From NCBI RefSeq assembly GCF_035958815.1, contig NZ_CP108383.1, positions 5,828,001 to 5,892,000 on the forward strand: a stretch of DNA of 64,000 nt, in the 5' to 3' direction. Both the position numbers and the translations under genes were made by a program. Shown one piece after another: positions 32,241 through 42,700 of this stretch. The notes beneath the pieces were generated by a model. The model saw only the letters and a list, made by a program, of their open reading frames with translations, did no database searches and had not been told where the DNA came from. The stretch comes from Nocardia sp. NBC_01327. Its GTDB lineage: Bacteria > Actinomycetota > Actinomycetes > Mycobacteriales > Mycobacteriaceae. Numbering within the stretch: position 1 is the stretch's first letter; every line of letters begins with the position of its first letter.

Positions 32241-33725
32241 CTACGGAGCGCTCGATATGCGATCAGGTTTGCTCGCGCGCTCGAAGCGCATGGCCGGATC
32301 GGTGACCTTGCCGTAGCGGAGTTTCGGGAGGTCGCGCAGGTAGTTCATATGCAGTTTCCAGGGGGCGCGGTCGCCCTGCTTGGGGAGGCGATCGAGGGCG
32401 CGCAGGACATAGCCGGGCTCGAAATCCAGGAACGGGGCGGTGCCGACCGACGGGTCGCGGATGGGGGTGGCCTTGGCGTAGTCGTGTGTGTCCATGTGAC
32501 GGAGCAGGCGAACCACGTACTCGCACACCAGATCTGCCTTGAGGGTCCAGGAGGCGTTGGTGTAGCCGATGATGAAGGCGAAATTGGGGACGTCGGAGAG
32601 CATCATGGCCTTGTACGCCATGGCATTCGGCAGTTCGACGGGTTCGCCATCCACCGTCAGGGCGATATCGCCGAAGGCGACGAGGTTCAAACCCGTTGCG
32701 GTGATGATGATATCGGCCTCGAGGTCGCGGCCCGATTCCAGATGCAGGCCGGTCTCGGTGAAGGTCTCTATCCGATCGGTGACCATCTCCAGCGTGTCGT
32801 GCCGGATGGCCCGGAACAGATCGCCGTTGGGCACCAGGCACAGTCGCTGATCCCACGGGTCGTAGGTCGGAGTGAAATGCGTGTCGATGTCGTAACCCTG
32901 TGGGAGCCAACGCTCTTGCAGACCGTGGATCCAGGCGCGCATACGCTTCGGATACCGCTGCGAGATCTGGTACATGGCGGTGCTGAAGCCGACGTTCTTG
33001 GCTCGCGCCAAACCGTAAGCCGCACGGGCGGGCAGGATGCGGCGCAGGCGATCGGCAATGGCATCCCGTGCGGGCATGGAGATGATGTACGACGGTGAGC
33101 GCTGCAGCATGACCACGTGCGCGCCCTGTTCGGCCAGCGCCGGGCCGAGAGTCACCGCGGTCGCGCCGGAGCCGATGATGACAACCTTCTTGCCCGCCAC
33201 CTCCAACTGCTGCGGCCAGTGCTGCGGATGCACGATGGGCCCGCGAAAGCGCTGCATCCCGGCGAAATCCGGGGTGTAGCCCTCGTCGTAGCGGTAGTAG
33301 CCGGAACAGCTGAACAGGAAGTTCGCGGTCATGGTCACCGATTCGCCGTCATGGTCCGCGGTCACCGTCCACCGCGCGTCCACCGACGACCATTCGGCGC
33401 TCACCACTCGATGCCGGTACCGAATGTGCTTGTCGATCCCGCCCTCGGCGGCGGTGTCCCGCACATACTCGAGTATCGAACCGCCATCGGCAATGGCCTT
33501 ATCCCCCAGCCACGGCCGAAACCGATAGCCGAGGGTGTACATATCCGAATCGGACCGAATCCCCGGATAGCGGAACAGATCCCACGTCCCCCCGATCGCC
33601 TCCCGCATCTCCAGAATCGCATACGTGCGCCCCGGAAACGCCCGCTGCACGTGATAGGCCGCCCCCACCCCGGAGAGCCCGGCCCCCACAATAAGCACAT
33701 CGACATGCCCAGCCGCACCGCTCAT
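32241..33725 (-). CDS. Flavin-containing (Baeyer-Villiger-type) monooxygenase, EthA-like
   Basis: 494 residues, close to the 489 of mycobacterial EthA. FAD site VLIVGAGLSGVGAAYHVQ near the N-terminus, BVMO fingerprint FRGPIVHPQHW (FxGxxxHxxxW) near residue 160, NADPH site VVIIGSGATAVTLGPALAEQ, and the family ends with DPAMRFER. Such enzymes insert oxygen into ketones and can activate thioamide prodrugs. The ATG at 33725 has GGAG at 6-nt spacing. No EthR-like TetR is adjacent, unlike the mycobacterial arrangement. Confidence 0.87.
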   Translation of the reverse strand: MSGAAGHVDVLIVGAGLSGVGAAYHVQRAFPGRTYAILEMREAIGGTWDLFRYPGIRSDSDMYTLGYRFRPWLGDKAIADGGSILEYVRDTAAEGGIDKHIRYRHRVVSAEWSSVDARWTVTADHDGESVTMTANFLFSCSGYYRYDEGYTPDFAGMQRFRGPIVHPQHWPQQLEVAGKKVVIIGSGATAVTLGPALAEQGAHVVMLQRSPSYIISMPARDAIADRLRRILPARAAYGLARAKNVGFSTAMYQISQRYPKRMRAWIHGLQERWLPQGYDIDTHFTPTYDPWDQRLCLVPNGDLFRAIRHDTLEMVTDRIETFTETGLHLESGRDLEADIIITATGLNLVAFGDIALTVDGEPVELPNAMAYKAMMLSDVPNFAFIIGYTNASWTLKADLVCEYVVRLLRHMDTHDYAKATPIRDPSVGTAPFLDFEPGYVLRALDRLPKQGDRAPWKLHMNYLRDLPKLRYGKVTDPAMRFERASKPDRISSAP

Positions 33726-33836
33726 CGACACTCCTTCGATTCGCCCCCACCCAGCGTATCCAGCGCACACCCACCGCAGGCCCGAAGCGACCTACGACCG
33801 CGAGAAGAATTCGGCGACAACCCCGGCCACGAGCGG

Positions 33837-35720
33837 TCAGGCGCGGAGGCCGCTGGCTCGGAGGACTCGGCGGCCGATGGCGGCGCGGATGGATTCTTCG
33901 GTGCCGAGGACTCGGACGTGGCGGCGGGCGCGGGTTATGGCTGTGTAGAGGAGTTCTCGGGTGAGGAGGGTGGATTCGGGGCCGGGGAGGACTACGGAGA
34001 CGGTGTCGTACTGGCTGCCCTGGCTGCGGTGGATGGTCATGGCGTAGACGGTGGTGACGCCGGGGAACTGGGTGGGGTGCACCAGGTAGGGCTCGGTGCC
34101 GCGTTGCAGGGCGGCGCGCAGGGTGCCGTCGGGGGCGCGGACGATGACGCCGGTGTCGCCGTTGTAGATGCGGGCCTCGTGATCGTTGGCGGTGACCAGC
34201 AGGGGCTGGCCCGGATACCAGTGTCCGGGGCCGGGATCGGTGCTGATGCCGGCGGCGACCACCCAGCTCGCGGCCAGGCGGTCCCAGCGTTCGACACCGT
34301 AGGGGCCCTGGCGGTGTGCGCAGAGCAGGCGGTGCGATTCGAGGGCCGTGAGCGCGGCGGTGGCATCACCGGCCTCGGCCGCGTCCGTGGCGGCCCGCGC
34401 CGCCCGCAGCACATCCGCGCGCACCTCCGCCGTGTCGTCCGGACCGTGCAGCGTCAGTTCGGTCCCACCGGCGACGAGCAGTTCCCAGGCGGTATCCGCA
34501 TCACCGGCGCGCACCGCCACCGCGAGTTCGGCAATGCGACCGCCGAAGCGGCGGCCCCGGGTGAGGCGAACGATGCCGCCGCGCAGTCGTTCCCGCTCGC
34601 GGACCGACAGCGCATCAGGATGGCCTGCGGTATCCCGCAATTCGCCGCCGAGGATCTTGTCCAGGGCCGGATTCGCCTGGCCCGCAATCGGTCCGGCGAC
34701 GAGGTCGGCGAGCACCGCACCGGCGTCGACGGAGGCGAGCTGATCCGGGTCGCCCACCAGTACCAGGCGGGCATCGGGGCGGACCGCGGGCAGCAGCCGG
34801 CTCATCATGGTCAGGGACACCATGGAGGTTTCGTCCACCACGATGACGTCGTAGGGCAGCCGGTTGAACTCGTGGTGCTTGAACCGGCTCGCGCCACCGC
34901 GCTGCCAGCCCAGCAGACGGTGCAGCGTGGCGGCGGTAAGCTCGGGCAGTCCGATGTCACCGGCCTGCTCGCGCACCGACTCCTGCAGTCGCGCAGCGGC
35001 TTTGCCGGTGGGTGCGGCCAATGCGATGCGCAGCGCGGGCGCACCCGGCATCGCCTGCTGATGCGCCACCAGCAGCGCCAGCACGCGCGCGATGGTGTGG
35101 GTCTTGCCGGTGCCCGGCCCGCCCGCCACCACGGTGGTCCACTGCGTCGCCGCCAGCGCGACCGCGAGCCGCTGCCGATCCGGCGGCTCCCCCGGCCCGC
35201 CCTCACCGGGAAACAGCCGATCCAGCTCGCGCCGAACCAGTTCCGCGTCCACCATGGGCTGGGTGGTGGAACGCTCGGTGAGCGCCTGCCGGATGGTCTC
35301 CTCCTGCCGGTAGTACCGATCCAGGTAGAGCAGCGGACCGGCGTCCGATCCGGGCGGGTCGATCAATCGCAAGGGCCGCAGCGGCCCGGCAGGACTCCCG
35401 CACACCAGCGGACTCTTGCGCAGCGCCGCGATCACCTCGTCCACATCCGGCCACGGCAGCGTCGCCGGATCGATCGAGGACTCCTCGGCCCCTTCAGCAT
35501 CCACGCCGATCTCGTGCATCCGCCGCACTTCCAGGCATACCGACCCCGACCGCACCGCACGCACGGCCAGCGCGGTCGCGAACAGCACCGCCCCCGAATT
35601 CTCCTGCCCCAACCGACCGAGCCGATACGCCACATGCAGATCCGCCGCCGACAACACCCCGGCCGCATTGAACGTCTGCAACAGCCCGGTCCCCCGCTGC
35701 GCCAACTGAATCGACGTCAT
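33837..35720 (-). CDS. recD: Exodeoxyribonuclease V alpha subunit RecD
   Basis: About 627 residues; 5'-3' helicase subunit of the RecBCD recombination nuclease. Walker A VAGGPGTGKTHTIARVL, Walker B VIVVDETSMVSLTMMSRLL, and the UvrD-like C-terminal motifs TIHRSQGSQYDTVSVVLP and LYTAITRARRHVRVLG. The ATG at 35720 has GGGAG upstream; the longer frame from 35780 is not needed. Third gene of recC-recB-recD, 130 bp after recB. Confidence 0.93.
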   Translation of the reverse strand: MTSIQLAQRGTGLLQTFNAAGVLSAADLHVAYRLGRLGQENSGAVLFATALAVRAVRSGSVCLEVRRMHEIGVDAEGAEESSIDPATLPWPDVDEVIAALRKSPLVCGSPAGPLRPLRLIDPPGSDAGPLLYLDRYYRQEETIRQALTERSTTQPMVDAELVRRELDRLFPGEGGPGEPPDRQRLAVALAATQWTTVVAGGPGTGKTHTIARVLALLVAHQQAMPGAPALRIALAAPTGKAAARLQESVREQAGDIGLPELTAATLHRLLGWQRGGASRFKHHEFNRLPYDVIVVDETSMVSLTMMSRLLPAVRPDARLVLVGDPDQLASVDAGAVLADLVAGPIAGQANPALDKILGGELRDTAGHPDALSVRERERLRGGIVRLTRGRRFGGRIAELAVAVRAGDADTAWELLVAGGTELTLHGPDDTAEVRADVLRAARAATDAAEAGDATAALTALESHRLLCAHRQGPYGVERWDRLAASWVVAAGISTDPGPGHWYPGQPLLVTANDHEARIYNGDTGVIVRAPDGTLRAALQRGTEPYLVHPTQFPGVTTVYAMTIHRSQGSQYDTVSVVLPGPESTLLTRELLYTAITRARRHVRVLGTEESIRAAIGRRVLRASGLRA

Positions 35721-35850
35721 CGCGCTATCTCCCGTCGGCTGTCCGCCGAGTTCCGAACGGACTCTTTCGCACCCGCCCACAACAGATCAGCGGTGGCAGA
35801 TTCACAGACCGTCACAGCTAGGTCCGGGCTGCGCCCACTATCGGTGCGAT

Positions 35851-38800
35851 TCAACGGTCTGCCTCCGGGTTCGTCAGTTCGCCTGCGAGCAGGAGGGACA
35901 GGTCCTCGACGAGGGCGGGGGGCGGCTTCCAGTCGAAGACGCCGCAGCCGTCCGGGGTGTCGGGGCCGATCATGCCTCGGACGAAGAGGTAGCGGATGCC
36001 GCCGAGGTGCTGGGCGGGGTTGTAGTCGGGGAGGCGCCAGCGCAGGTAGCGGTGCAGGGCTGCGGAATACAGGATCGCCTGGAGCGGGTAGTGGGAGCGC
36101 ATCATTTCGGCGGCCATGCGCTCGTGGGTGTAGTGGGCGACGGTGAGGTCGCCTTGGCCGAGGCGGTTGGTCTTGTAGTCGACCACGACGAAAGACGTTC
36201 CGGGGGTGCGCAATACGGCGTCGATACTGCCGGTGAGGTAGCCGCGCAGCGGGGTGTCCTCGAGGTGCGCGAGTTGGTCGGCGTAGGGGGCGAAGACATC
36301 GTCGGCGGGGAGATGGCGGCGCAGCAGTTCGGCAATGCGGCGCACCGTCACCCGGGTCGGGGTGGGATTGTCGCCACCGGCGAGGGGCAATTCGAAATCG
36401 AGTTCGCTGAGCCGGTCGCGGGCGGAAATCTGTGCCAGGGAACCGAATCCGATCGGGGTGTGCATGACCGCGAGCAGTGCGTCGGCGAGCACCTCCGGAT
36501 CGGCGTCGAACATCTGCTCGGCGACGGCATGCCGGCAGCGGGCCCGCATCTCGGCGGGCAGATCGGCGGCGTCGGTATCGACGTACTCCAGGATTTCGTG
36601 CACGAGCGTGCCGAATTCCGCACCGTAGGGCAGTGTATTCATGAGAGACGGTGCGGCCGTGGCGAATACGTCGACGGTGTCCTCGAGCACGCTCGGGGTC
36701 TCGGGCTCGTCGCTGACCCCGCCACCGTCGGGCTGATCTCCGGCGGGCATGGCATCGTGCGCACCGGCGGTCAGCGCCGAGTACGAGGTACGCCGCCATT
36801 CCTGATCCAGCGTGCGGTCGAAATGCGCGACGGCCAGCGCTTCGGGCAGCGATGCCGCATGGTCGCGCCGCAGCCGGGCCCGCCTGATCTCGTGCACCGG
36901 CTCGACGGCGATCACACCGGGTTCGGCAGTCGACGCCCATTCCGAAATGCGTTTGAGCACCACCGAATCAGCGGGCACCGCGACCTTGTCCGCCACGGCC
37001 GGACTGCCGGGCTCACGGCCCAGGATCATCCGGTGCAGCGGCGCGGTCTGCGTATCGAAGGCGGGCGCCCACCAGGCCACCACCTGCGCGCCCGCGCGGG
37101 TGAGCGCCACGTACAGCAGGCGCAGCTCCTCGGCGGCCTCCTCGGCCTCGGCACGCGGCTTGCGGGTGCCGTAACCGGAAGCGTCCGGGCCACCCACATC
37201 GAGGACGCGGCGGCCCTGCTCATCGTGGAAGAGCAGGGTCGGCGGATTGCGCAGCTTCGCGGCGTCCCAGGCGAAAGGCAGGTAGACGACCGGGAATTCG
37301 AGACCCTTACTGGCATGCACGGTGGCGAGCTGCACGGCCGCGGCATCGCGGTCCAGCCTGCGGCTGCGATCGGCGACGCTGCCGGAGGCGGGATCGCGCA
37401 CCCGATCACCCAGCCAGCGGGTCAGCGCGCTCAGACCCAAACCCTCACGCAGCGCGGCATCATCGAGCAGTTGGGCGATGTGGCGCAGGTCGGTGAGCTG
37501 CCGCTCCCCGCCCTCCAGGGCGAGCAGTCGCGGCGCCAGCCGGGTTTCGGCGCTCATCTTCTCGAAGACGGCGGCGAATCCGGCACGGGCGAAAAGCCGT
37601 GCCGAGTCCCGTAATTCGGCGCTCAGGCGTCCGACGAGATCCGCTCCGCCGGAATCGATCTCGTCGGCGGCGATCCCGAGCAGCGCGGTACCGGCTGCCA
37701 GGCGCACCCGATCGGCGCGGTGCGGTTGCTCCAAAGCGTGCAGCACCCACAGCCATTCGGTGGCCGACGGTGTACCGAAGACGCTCGCACCGCCCGCCAG
37801 CACCGAGGCCACCCCGGCCAGTTCCAGTTCCTTGCGCACCAGGTCGAGCTGATTGCGATTGCGCACCAGGATCGCGATATCGCCGGGCCCGAGCGGCCTT
37901 TCGCCCGCGGTCCCGGCCTCGATACGCGTCCCCGATTCCAGCAGGCGCACGATATCCGCGGCGACATCGGTGGCAATGCGCTCCCGCTGCCGCCCGACGG
38001 TCGGATAGCCGGAGCGGTTCAGCGGTCCCGCACCGGTGCGCGGAAGACACCGCAGCCGGAAGGGCGTCACCGATTCGGGAGTTCCGGACAGCCGCGTGTA
38101 GGGGCGGGTCGCGGCCACCGCGTGCACGGTGATTTCCTTGTGCCCCAGCGCCGCACCGCCGTGCAGGTGTTCCAGCGCGGTGAGCAGTCCGGCATCACTG
38201 CGCCGATTGGTGGTGAGCTCACGCCGGGAGTCGGCGTGCGCCACCGCATCCAGATAACTGAGCACCTCCGCACCGCGGAAGGCGTAGATCGCCTGCTTGG
38301 GATCGCCGACCAGGACCAGTGTGGTGTGCCCGTGGAACGCGCGCCGCAGAATGTCCCACTGCAGTGGATCGGTGTCCTGGAATTCATCGACCAGCGCCAC
38401 CTGGAACCGGTCCCGAATGCGCCGACAGGCGCGCGGCCCGTGCTCCGGATCGGCCAGCACCTCGTGCAGCAGCACCAGCAGATCGTCGAAATCCCGCAGA
38501 CCCGAAAGCTGTTTGCGCCGAGCGGTTTCCGCGCGCGCCGCCTTCGCGAACGACACCCGCTCCCCCGCCGGATCGTCCTCGGACTCGGCCTCCGGAACCA
38601 GCATGGCGGCCCCGTCCCCCACCGCCGCGGCGGCCAATCGCTGCGCATCGGCGGGACTGAACGGCGGGATGTCCCGCGCGTACCGGCTCAGATACAGATC
38701 ATCGGCGACGGTGGACACCACCTCATCGACGTTCTCCACCAACCGCACGCCCGGGTCCTGCTCCCCCGCGAGTCCCAGCTCGTCCAGCATGCGCTGACAG

Positions 38801-39690
38801 AAACTGTGTGTGGTCGCGATGGTCCCGGCATCGAAATCCGACAGCGCCGCCAGCAACCGCTCCCGCCGCGCCGCCACCTCCCCCGGATTCGCCTGCGCCA
38901 GATGCCGAATCAGCTCATCACCCTGCGCCTGCGCCCGCTCCGGATCGGCCAGCGCCGCCGCCACCGAGACGAACCGATCCCGCGTCCGCTCCCGCAACTC
39001 CTGCGTGGCCGCCCGGCTGAACGTCACCAGCAGCAACTGCGAGATATCCACCCCGGCCTCGGCCACGAACCGCACGGCCAGCCCGACGATGGCATACGTC
39101 TTCCCCGTCCCCGCACTCGCCTCCAGCACCGTCGTCCCCACCGGCAACGGCCCGGTCAGCTGGAATCCGTCGCCCGTATCGCCGTCCACGGCATCGGTAT
39201 TCGAACTCGCCGAGCCTTCGGCCGCTCCGGACAATTCCGCTGCTGCCCAGAGTCCCTCACCCATCGATCGAGGCAGGTCCGCACCGGAATCCACACCGCC
39301 TGCGGCCGGCACCGGATCCACGAACCCGGGCAGATCGCGCGCGGCAGCTCCGAACAGATCGGGTGCGTCCTCGGCGTTTTCCCGCGCCGGGCCGGTCATC
39401 TCACCCGCCCGACCACTGCCTTCCCGCAACCCCGCCGCATCGCCGTGCGGGTCCGGATTCCCTTGTCCGCTCCGCGCGTTCACCCCGCCTGTCTCGTCCC
39501 GCGGCGACCGCTCGGAGGCCCCGCCGCCCTCGGGCGTGACGTCCCCGACCAGGCTGAAGAGATCGGCGCCGTCGTCGCCCGCCGGTGTGCGGCCGGGGCG
39601 CGAATCACCGCCCGCCGCACCGCTACTGCGGCGGGTGGTGGGGCGGACGTCGAAGTCGGTGTCGGCGATCGAGAACAGGTCGTCGGTCAT
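35851..39690 (-). CDS. recB: Exodeoxyribonuclease V beta subunit RecB with long N-terminal extension
   Basis: 1279 residues; 3'-5' helicase and nuclease of RecBCD, which processes double-strand ends. Walker A LEASAGTGKTYAIVG at 189-203, Walker B VALVDEFQDTDPLQWDI, VHASKGLEFPVVYLPF, and the C-terminal nuclease motif FVVVDYKTNRLG followed by HYPLQAILYSAALHRY. Residues 1-174 precede the helicase domain and are Gly/Asp/Pro-rich and disordered, with DLF motifs at residues 4-6, 43-45 and 111-113; typical RecB begins within a few residues of the Walker A region. ATG 39690 is 50 bp after the recC stop. Confidence 0.92.
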   Translation of the reverse strand: MTDDLFSIADTDFDVRPTTRRSSGAAGGDSRPGRTPAGDDGADLFSLVGDVTPEGGGASERSPRDETGGVNARSGQGNPDPHGDAAGLREGSGRAGEMTGPARENAEDAPDLFGAAARDLPGFVDPVPAAGGVDSGADLPRSMGEGLWAAAELSGAAEGSASSNTDAVDGDTGDGFQLTGPLPVGTTVLEASAGTGKTYAIVGLAVRFVAEAGVDISQLLLVTFSRAATQELRERTRDRFVSVAAALADPERAQAQGDELIRHLAQANPGEVAARRERLLAALSDFDAGTIATTHSFCQRMLDELGLAGEQDPGVRLVENVDEVVSTVADDLYLSRYARDIPPFSPADAQRLAAAAVGDGAAMLVPEAESEDDPAGERVSFAKAARAETARRKQLSGLRDFDDLLVLLHEVLADPEHGPRACRRIRDRFQVALVDEFQDTDPLQWDILRRAFHGHTTLVLVGDPKQAIYAFRGAEVLSYLDAVAHADSRRELTTNRRSDAGLLTALEHLHGGAALGHKEITVHAVAATRPYTRLSGTPESVTPFRLRCLPRTGAGPLNRSGYPTVGRQRERIATDVAADIVRLLESGTRIEAGTAGERPLGPGDIAILVRNRNQLDLVRKELELAGVASVLAGGASVFGTPSATEWLWVLHALEQPHRADRVRLAAGTALLGIAADEIDSGGADLVGRLSAELRDSARLFARAGFAAVFEKMSAETRLAPRLLALEGGERQLTDLRHIAQLLDDAALREGLGLSALTRWLGDRVRDPASGSVADRSRRLDRDAAAVQLATVHASKGLEFPVVYLPFAWDAAKLRNPPTLLFHDEQGRRVLDVGGPDASGYGTRKPRAEAEEAAEELRLLYVALTRAGAQVVAWWAPAFDTQTAPLHRMILGREPGSPAVADKVAVPADSVVLKRISEWASTAEPGVIAVEPVHEIRRARLRRDHAASLPEALAVAHFDRTLDQEWRRTSYSALTAGAHDAMPAGDQPDGGGVSDEPETPSVLEDTVDVFATAAPSLMNTLPYGAEFGTLVHEILEYVDTDAADLPAEMRARCRHAVAEQMFDADPEVLADALLAVMHTPIGFGSLAQISARDRLSELDFELPLAGGDNPTPTRVTVRRIAELLRRHLPADDVFAPYADQLAHLEDTPLRGYLTGSIDAVLRTPGTSFVVVDYKTNRLGQGDLTVAHYTHERMAAEMMRSHYPLQAILYSAALHRYLRWRLPDYNPAQHLGGIRYLFVRGMIGPDTPDGCGVFDWKPPPALVEDLSLLLAGELTNPEADR

Positions 39691-39739
39691 CCGCGCCTTT
39701 CGTTGTCGGGGGCGGACCGCGGGGTCGGGTGCGAGGTGA

Positions 39740-42700
39740 TCATGGCTGGCTTTGATTCTCGTTGGTGAGCAGGGGGTTCCACATGCGGCGCGCCAGTTCG
39801 CCGAAGCGGGTGGGTTCGGCCTCCAGGGAGGGCGGCGCGGTGGTGAGGGTTCCGGTGAGCTGGTGGAAGCGCGGAGTGGGGCCCAGGACGTAACGCAGGT
39901 AGCGGTCGGTGTGTTCGCCGTAGCGGCCGGGACCGTCCTTGCCGCCGTCGAATTCCTGCTCGGCGGCCAGCAGGGATTCATCGGGCGAGGAGCCCTGGCA
40001 GCGGCGTTCCGCGTAGGCGGCCGAGGCCGCGGGCGCGATGGGGAGCGCCTCGTTCAGACCGTCGTCGCGCAGTGCGCACAGGTCACGCAGAAAGGCCCGG
40101 GCCGCAGGGGCATTCGGGGCAGTGAGGGTGGATTGCCATGCGGGCCGGGCATGTTTGCCGCGCCCGATGGTGATGGCCCGCCAGCTCTGATGATCACCGG
40201 CCGCGGCGAGCGCCAGCAGCCGAACCCAGGCCGCCATGCGATGTTTCGGGGCGAGGCGGGAGAAGGTGGTCCGTAGCAGCGCATCATCGTGCACATCGGG
40301 CACGGTACCGGTGAGCCGGCGGCCGTCGCCCAGGTCCACCGCGATATCGACGGTGCGGGCGGGGATTTCGTGCAGCGGCTGGGCAACCCGCACCAGCCGG
40401 TCCACGGTGGTCTCCACCTCGTCGAGCACCGCCGCCCCGAGCGCGAACGGCGGTAGCGTCCCGCGCCGCCATTCGGCCGCGCGCAGCGCATTCGGATCGA
40501 CGCCGGTGAGCCGGGCGTTCAACATCCGTTCGCCCATACCCCATTTGGTGAGCCCGTCCAGCTCGATGGGCAGGCGGTCGGCGATCTCCTCGGCGCTCTC
40601 GGGCACCCGAATTCCCAAGCGCTGCCACAGGAATGCCCGCACCGGATGTTCGACGAAGGAGACCAGATCGGCCAGCTCCACATCACTGCGCTCACCGCCG
40701 GGCAGGGCGCCGGCCAGGAACGGCGGCCGCGGCGCGGGCGCCTGCTGTGCGGCGAGCGCACCGGCCAGCGCGACACTGTCGAAACTGAACGGCTTGTCGG
40801 CCCGGAAATTGCGGCGATCGAAGGGCTGCAGCGGATGCCGCGTGATCACCTGATCCAGCGCCGGGGCGCCGACGTGCGCGCGCACGGTGTCCAGCAGTTC
40901 GGCCAGCGGAATCGCGGGCGGCCGATGCGCCCCGGTGACCGGATCGGATCCGGTGTGCAGCAGCACAAGTCGCTCCCCCGCCGCCATGATGGCATCGAGC
41001 AGCAACTGCCGATCCTCACTGCGCGGATCACGATCACCGGGCAGGCGGTGCCGCCCCAGCACATCGTCGCCATCCGCACCGCCGGCGCGCGGGAACACCT
41101 CATCGTCCAGACCCAGCAGCACCACCACGCGATGCGGCACCGAACGCATCGGCACCATGGTGCATACCGTCAGCTCACCCGTGCGGAAGTTCGCCCGCGA
41201 GGGCCGTCCCGCCAGGCGCGCGGCCAGCAGTGCGGCAATATCGGTGAGCCGCAGCGGAATCTGCCCGGCGTGCTCGGTGGCGGCGGCCAGCTCGCGCCGC
41301 GCCTGCACACCCATCCAGCCCTGGCTGTAGGGCACCTCGGTGAGCAGATCGAGCGCACGCCCCAGCACGGTCGCCCATTCGGCGGCGGGCCGCGCGGACC
41401 CGGCCGGTTCGGCGAGCGTGGGCCCGCGCAGATCGCGCAGGCAGACCGCGAGCCGGTCCACGAACTCCGCGAAACGCCCGGCCAGATCGATATCATTGCT
41501 GTCGACATCATCAAGGGGCAGCACCAGATCCAGCCAGTCCTCGGTGGATTCCCCCGCGGCCACACCCAGCAGAATCCGGTCGACGGCGGCATTGAGGGTG
41601 TTCTGCGCGAAATCGCCGAGCCCGAAGGCCTGCCGCTGCCGCAGCCCGATTCCCCAGCGCGCACCGGTCTCCGCCGACCACTCGCGCAAGCGCTCGATAT
41701 CGTCGTCGTCGAAACCGCAGCGCAGCCGAATCGGTTCCGTCGCAGCCAGATCGAGGACCTCGGTGACGGTGACCCGGCCGTCGGCGAGCTCCAGCAGCGT
41801 GGCGATCACATCCAGCAGCGGGTTCACCGCCCGCTGCGCGCGGTCGGCCAGCCGCACCCGTAGTCCGTGCGCGGGATGGCCGGGCTGGGTCCCGTCGATG
41901 GACCACTGCCCGAAGGCGGCGCGCACCAGCGGCGCGTAACTCTCGACGTCCGGGCACATGACGATGACGTCCCGCGGCTCCAATGTCGGGTCCGCGGTGA
42001 ACAATCCGAGCAGGGCATCACGCAGCACCTCGACCTGCCGCGCCGGACCGTGGCAGGAGTGCACGGCGATACTGCCGTCGGCCAGCGCGGGATCGGGCAT
42101 GAGCGACCAGCGGTCCTGCCGGATGGCGGCCTGCAGTTCCGACAGCAGGGTGCGGGCGCCGATGGCCTCGGGCTGCGGGTGATAGGTGTCGATGTGATCG
42201 TAGGCGGCCAATCGCTGCTGCAGCTCGCGCACATCGCGCCCGAGCGCGGCCAGCAGCGGATGCCGCACGCGCACACCCGAATTCGGGATGACCTCGGCGT
42301 CGGCCAGCTTGGTCCACAGCGCCGGACTGGGATGCACCAGCCACAGGTGCACGCTGCGCCCGGCCGACAGGGCCGACAGCACCTGCAATTGATCGGTGCT
42401 CAATCGTGTCACGCCGAAGAGCGAAATCCGTTCCGGCAGCGAGACCGACTCCGGTTCGGCCCGCAGCCGCGCGCAGGCCGCGTCGAGTCGCTCGGCCGGG
42501 CTCGGCGTACCGACCTCCGCCCGCAGTCGCCGCCACAGCATGGGCTGCCACACCAGATCGGGCGGCAGCTGATGGCCCGCGCCGTCGGTATCGGAACCGG
42601 CCGCCCAGTCTGTGATCATGGCCGGGCGCTGCATCGCATACCCGCCGAAGAGCTCGGCAATGCGCGCCGCCGTCGCGTACCGGCGGCCCACGCGATGCCC

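Noticed and set aside
33117..36146. A 1009-codon plus-strand open frame opposite the monooxygenase gene, recD and the end of recB
   Set aside because: It is a codon-bias mirror of the minus-strand genes; its translation is low-complexity, Arg/Gly/His-rich and has no domain, whereas the opposite frames give complete RecD and RecB motifs.
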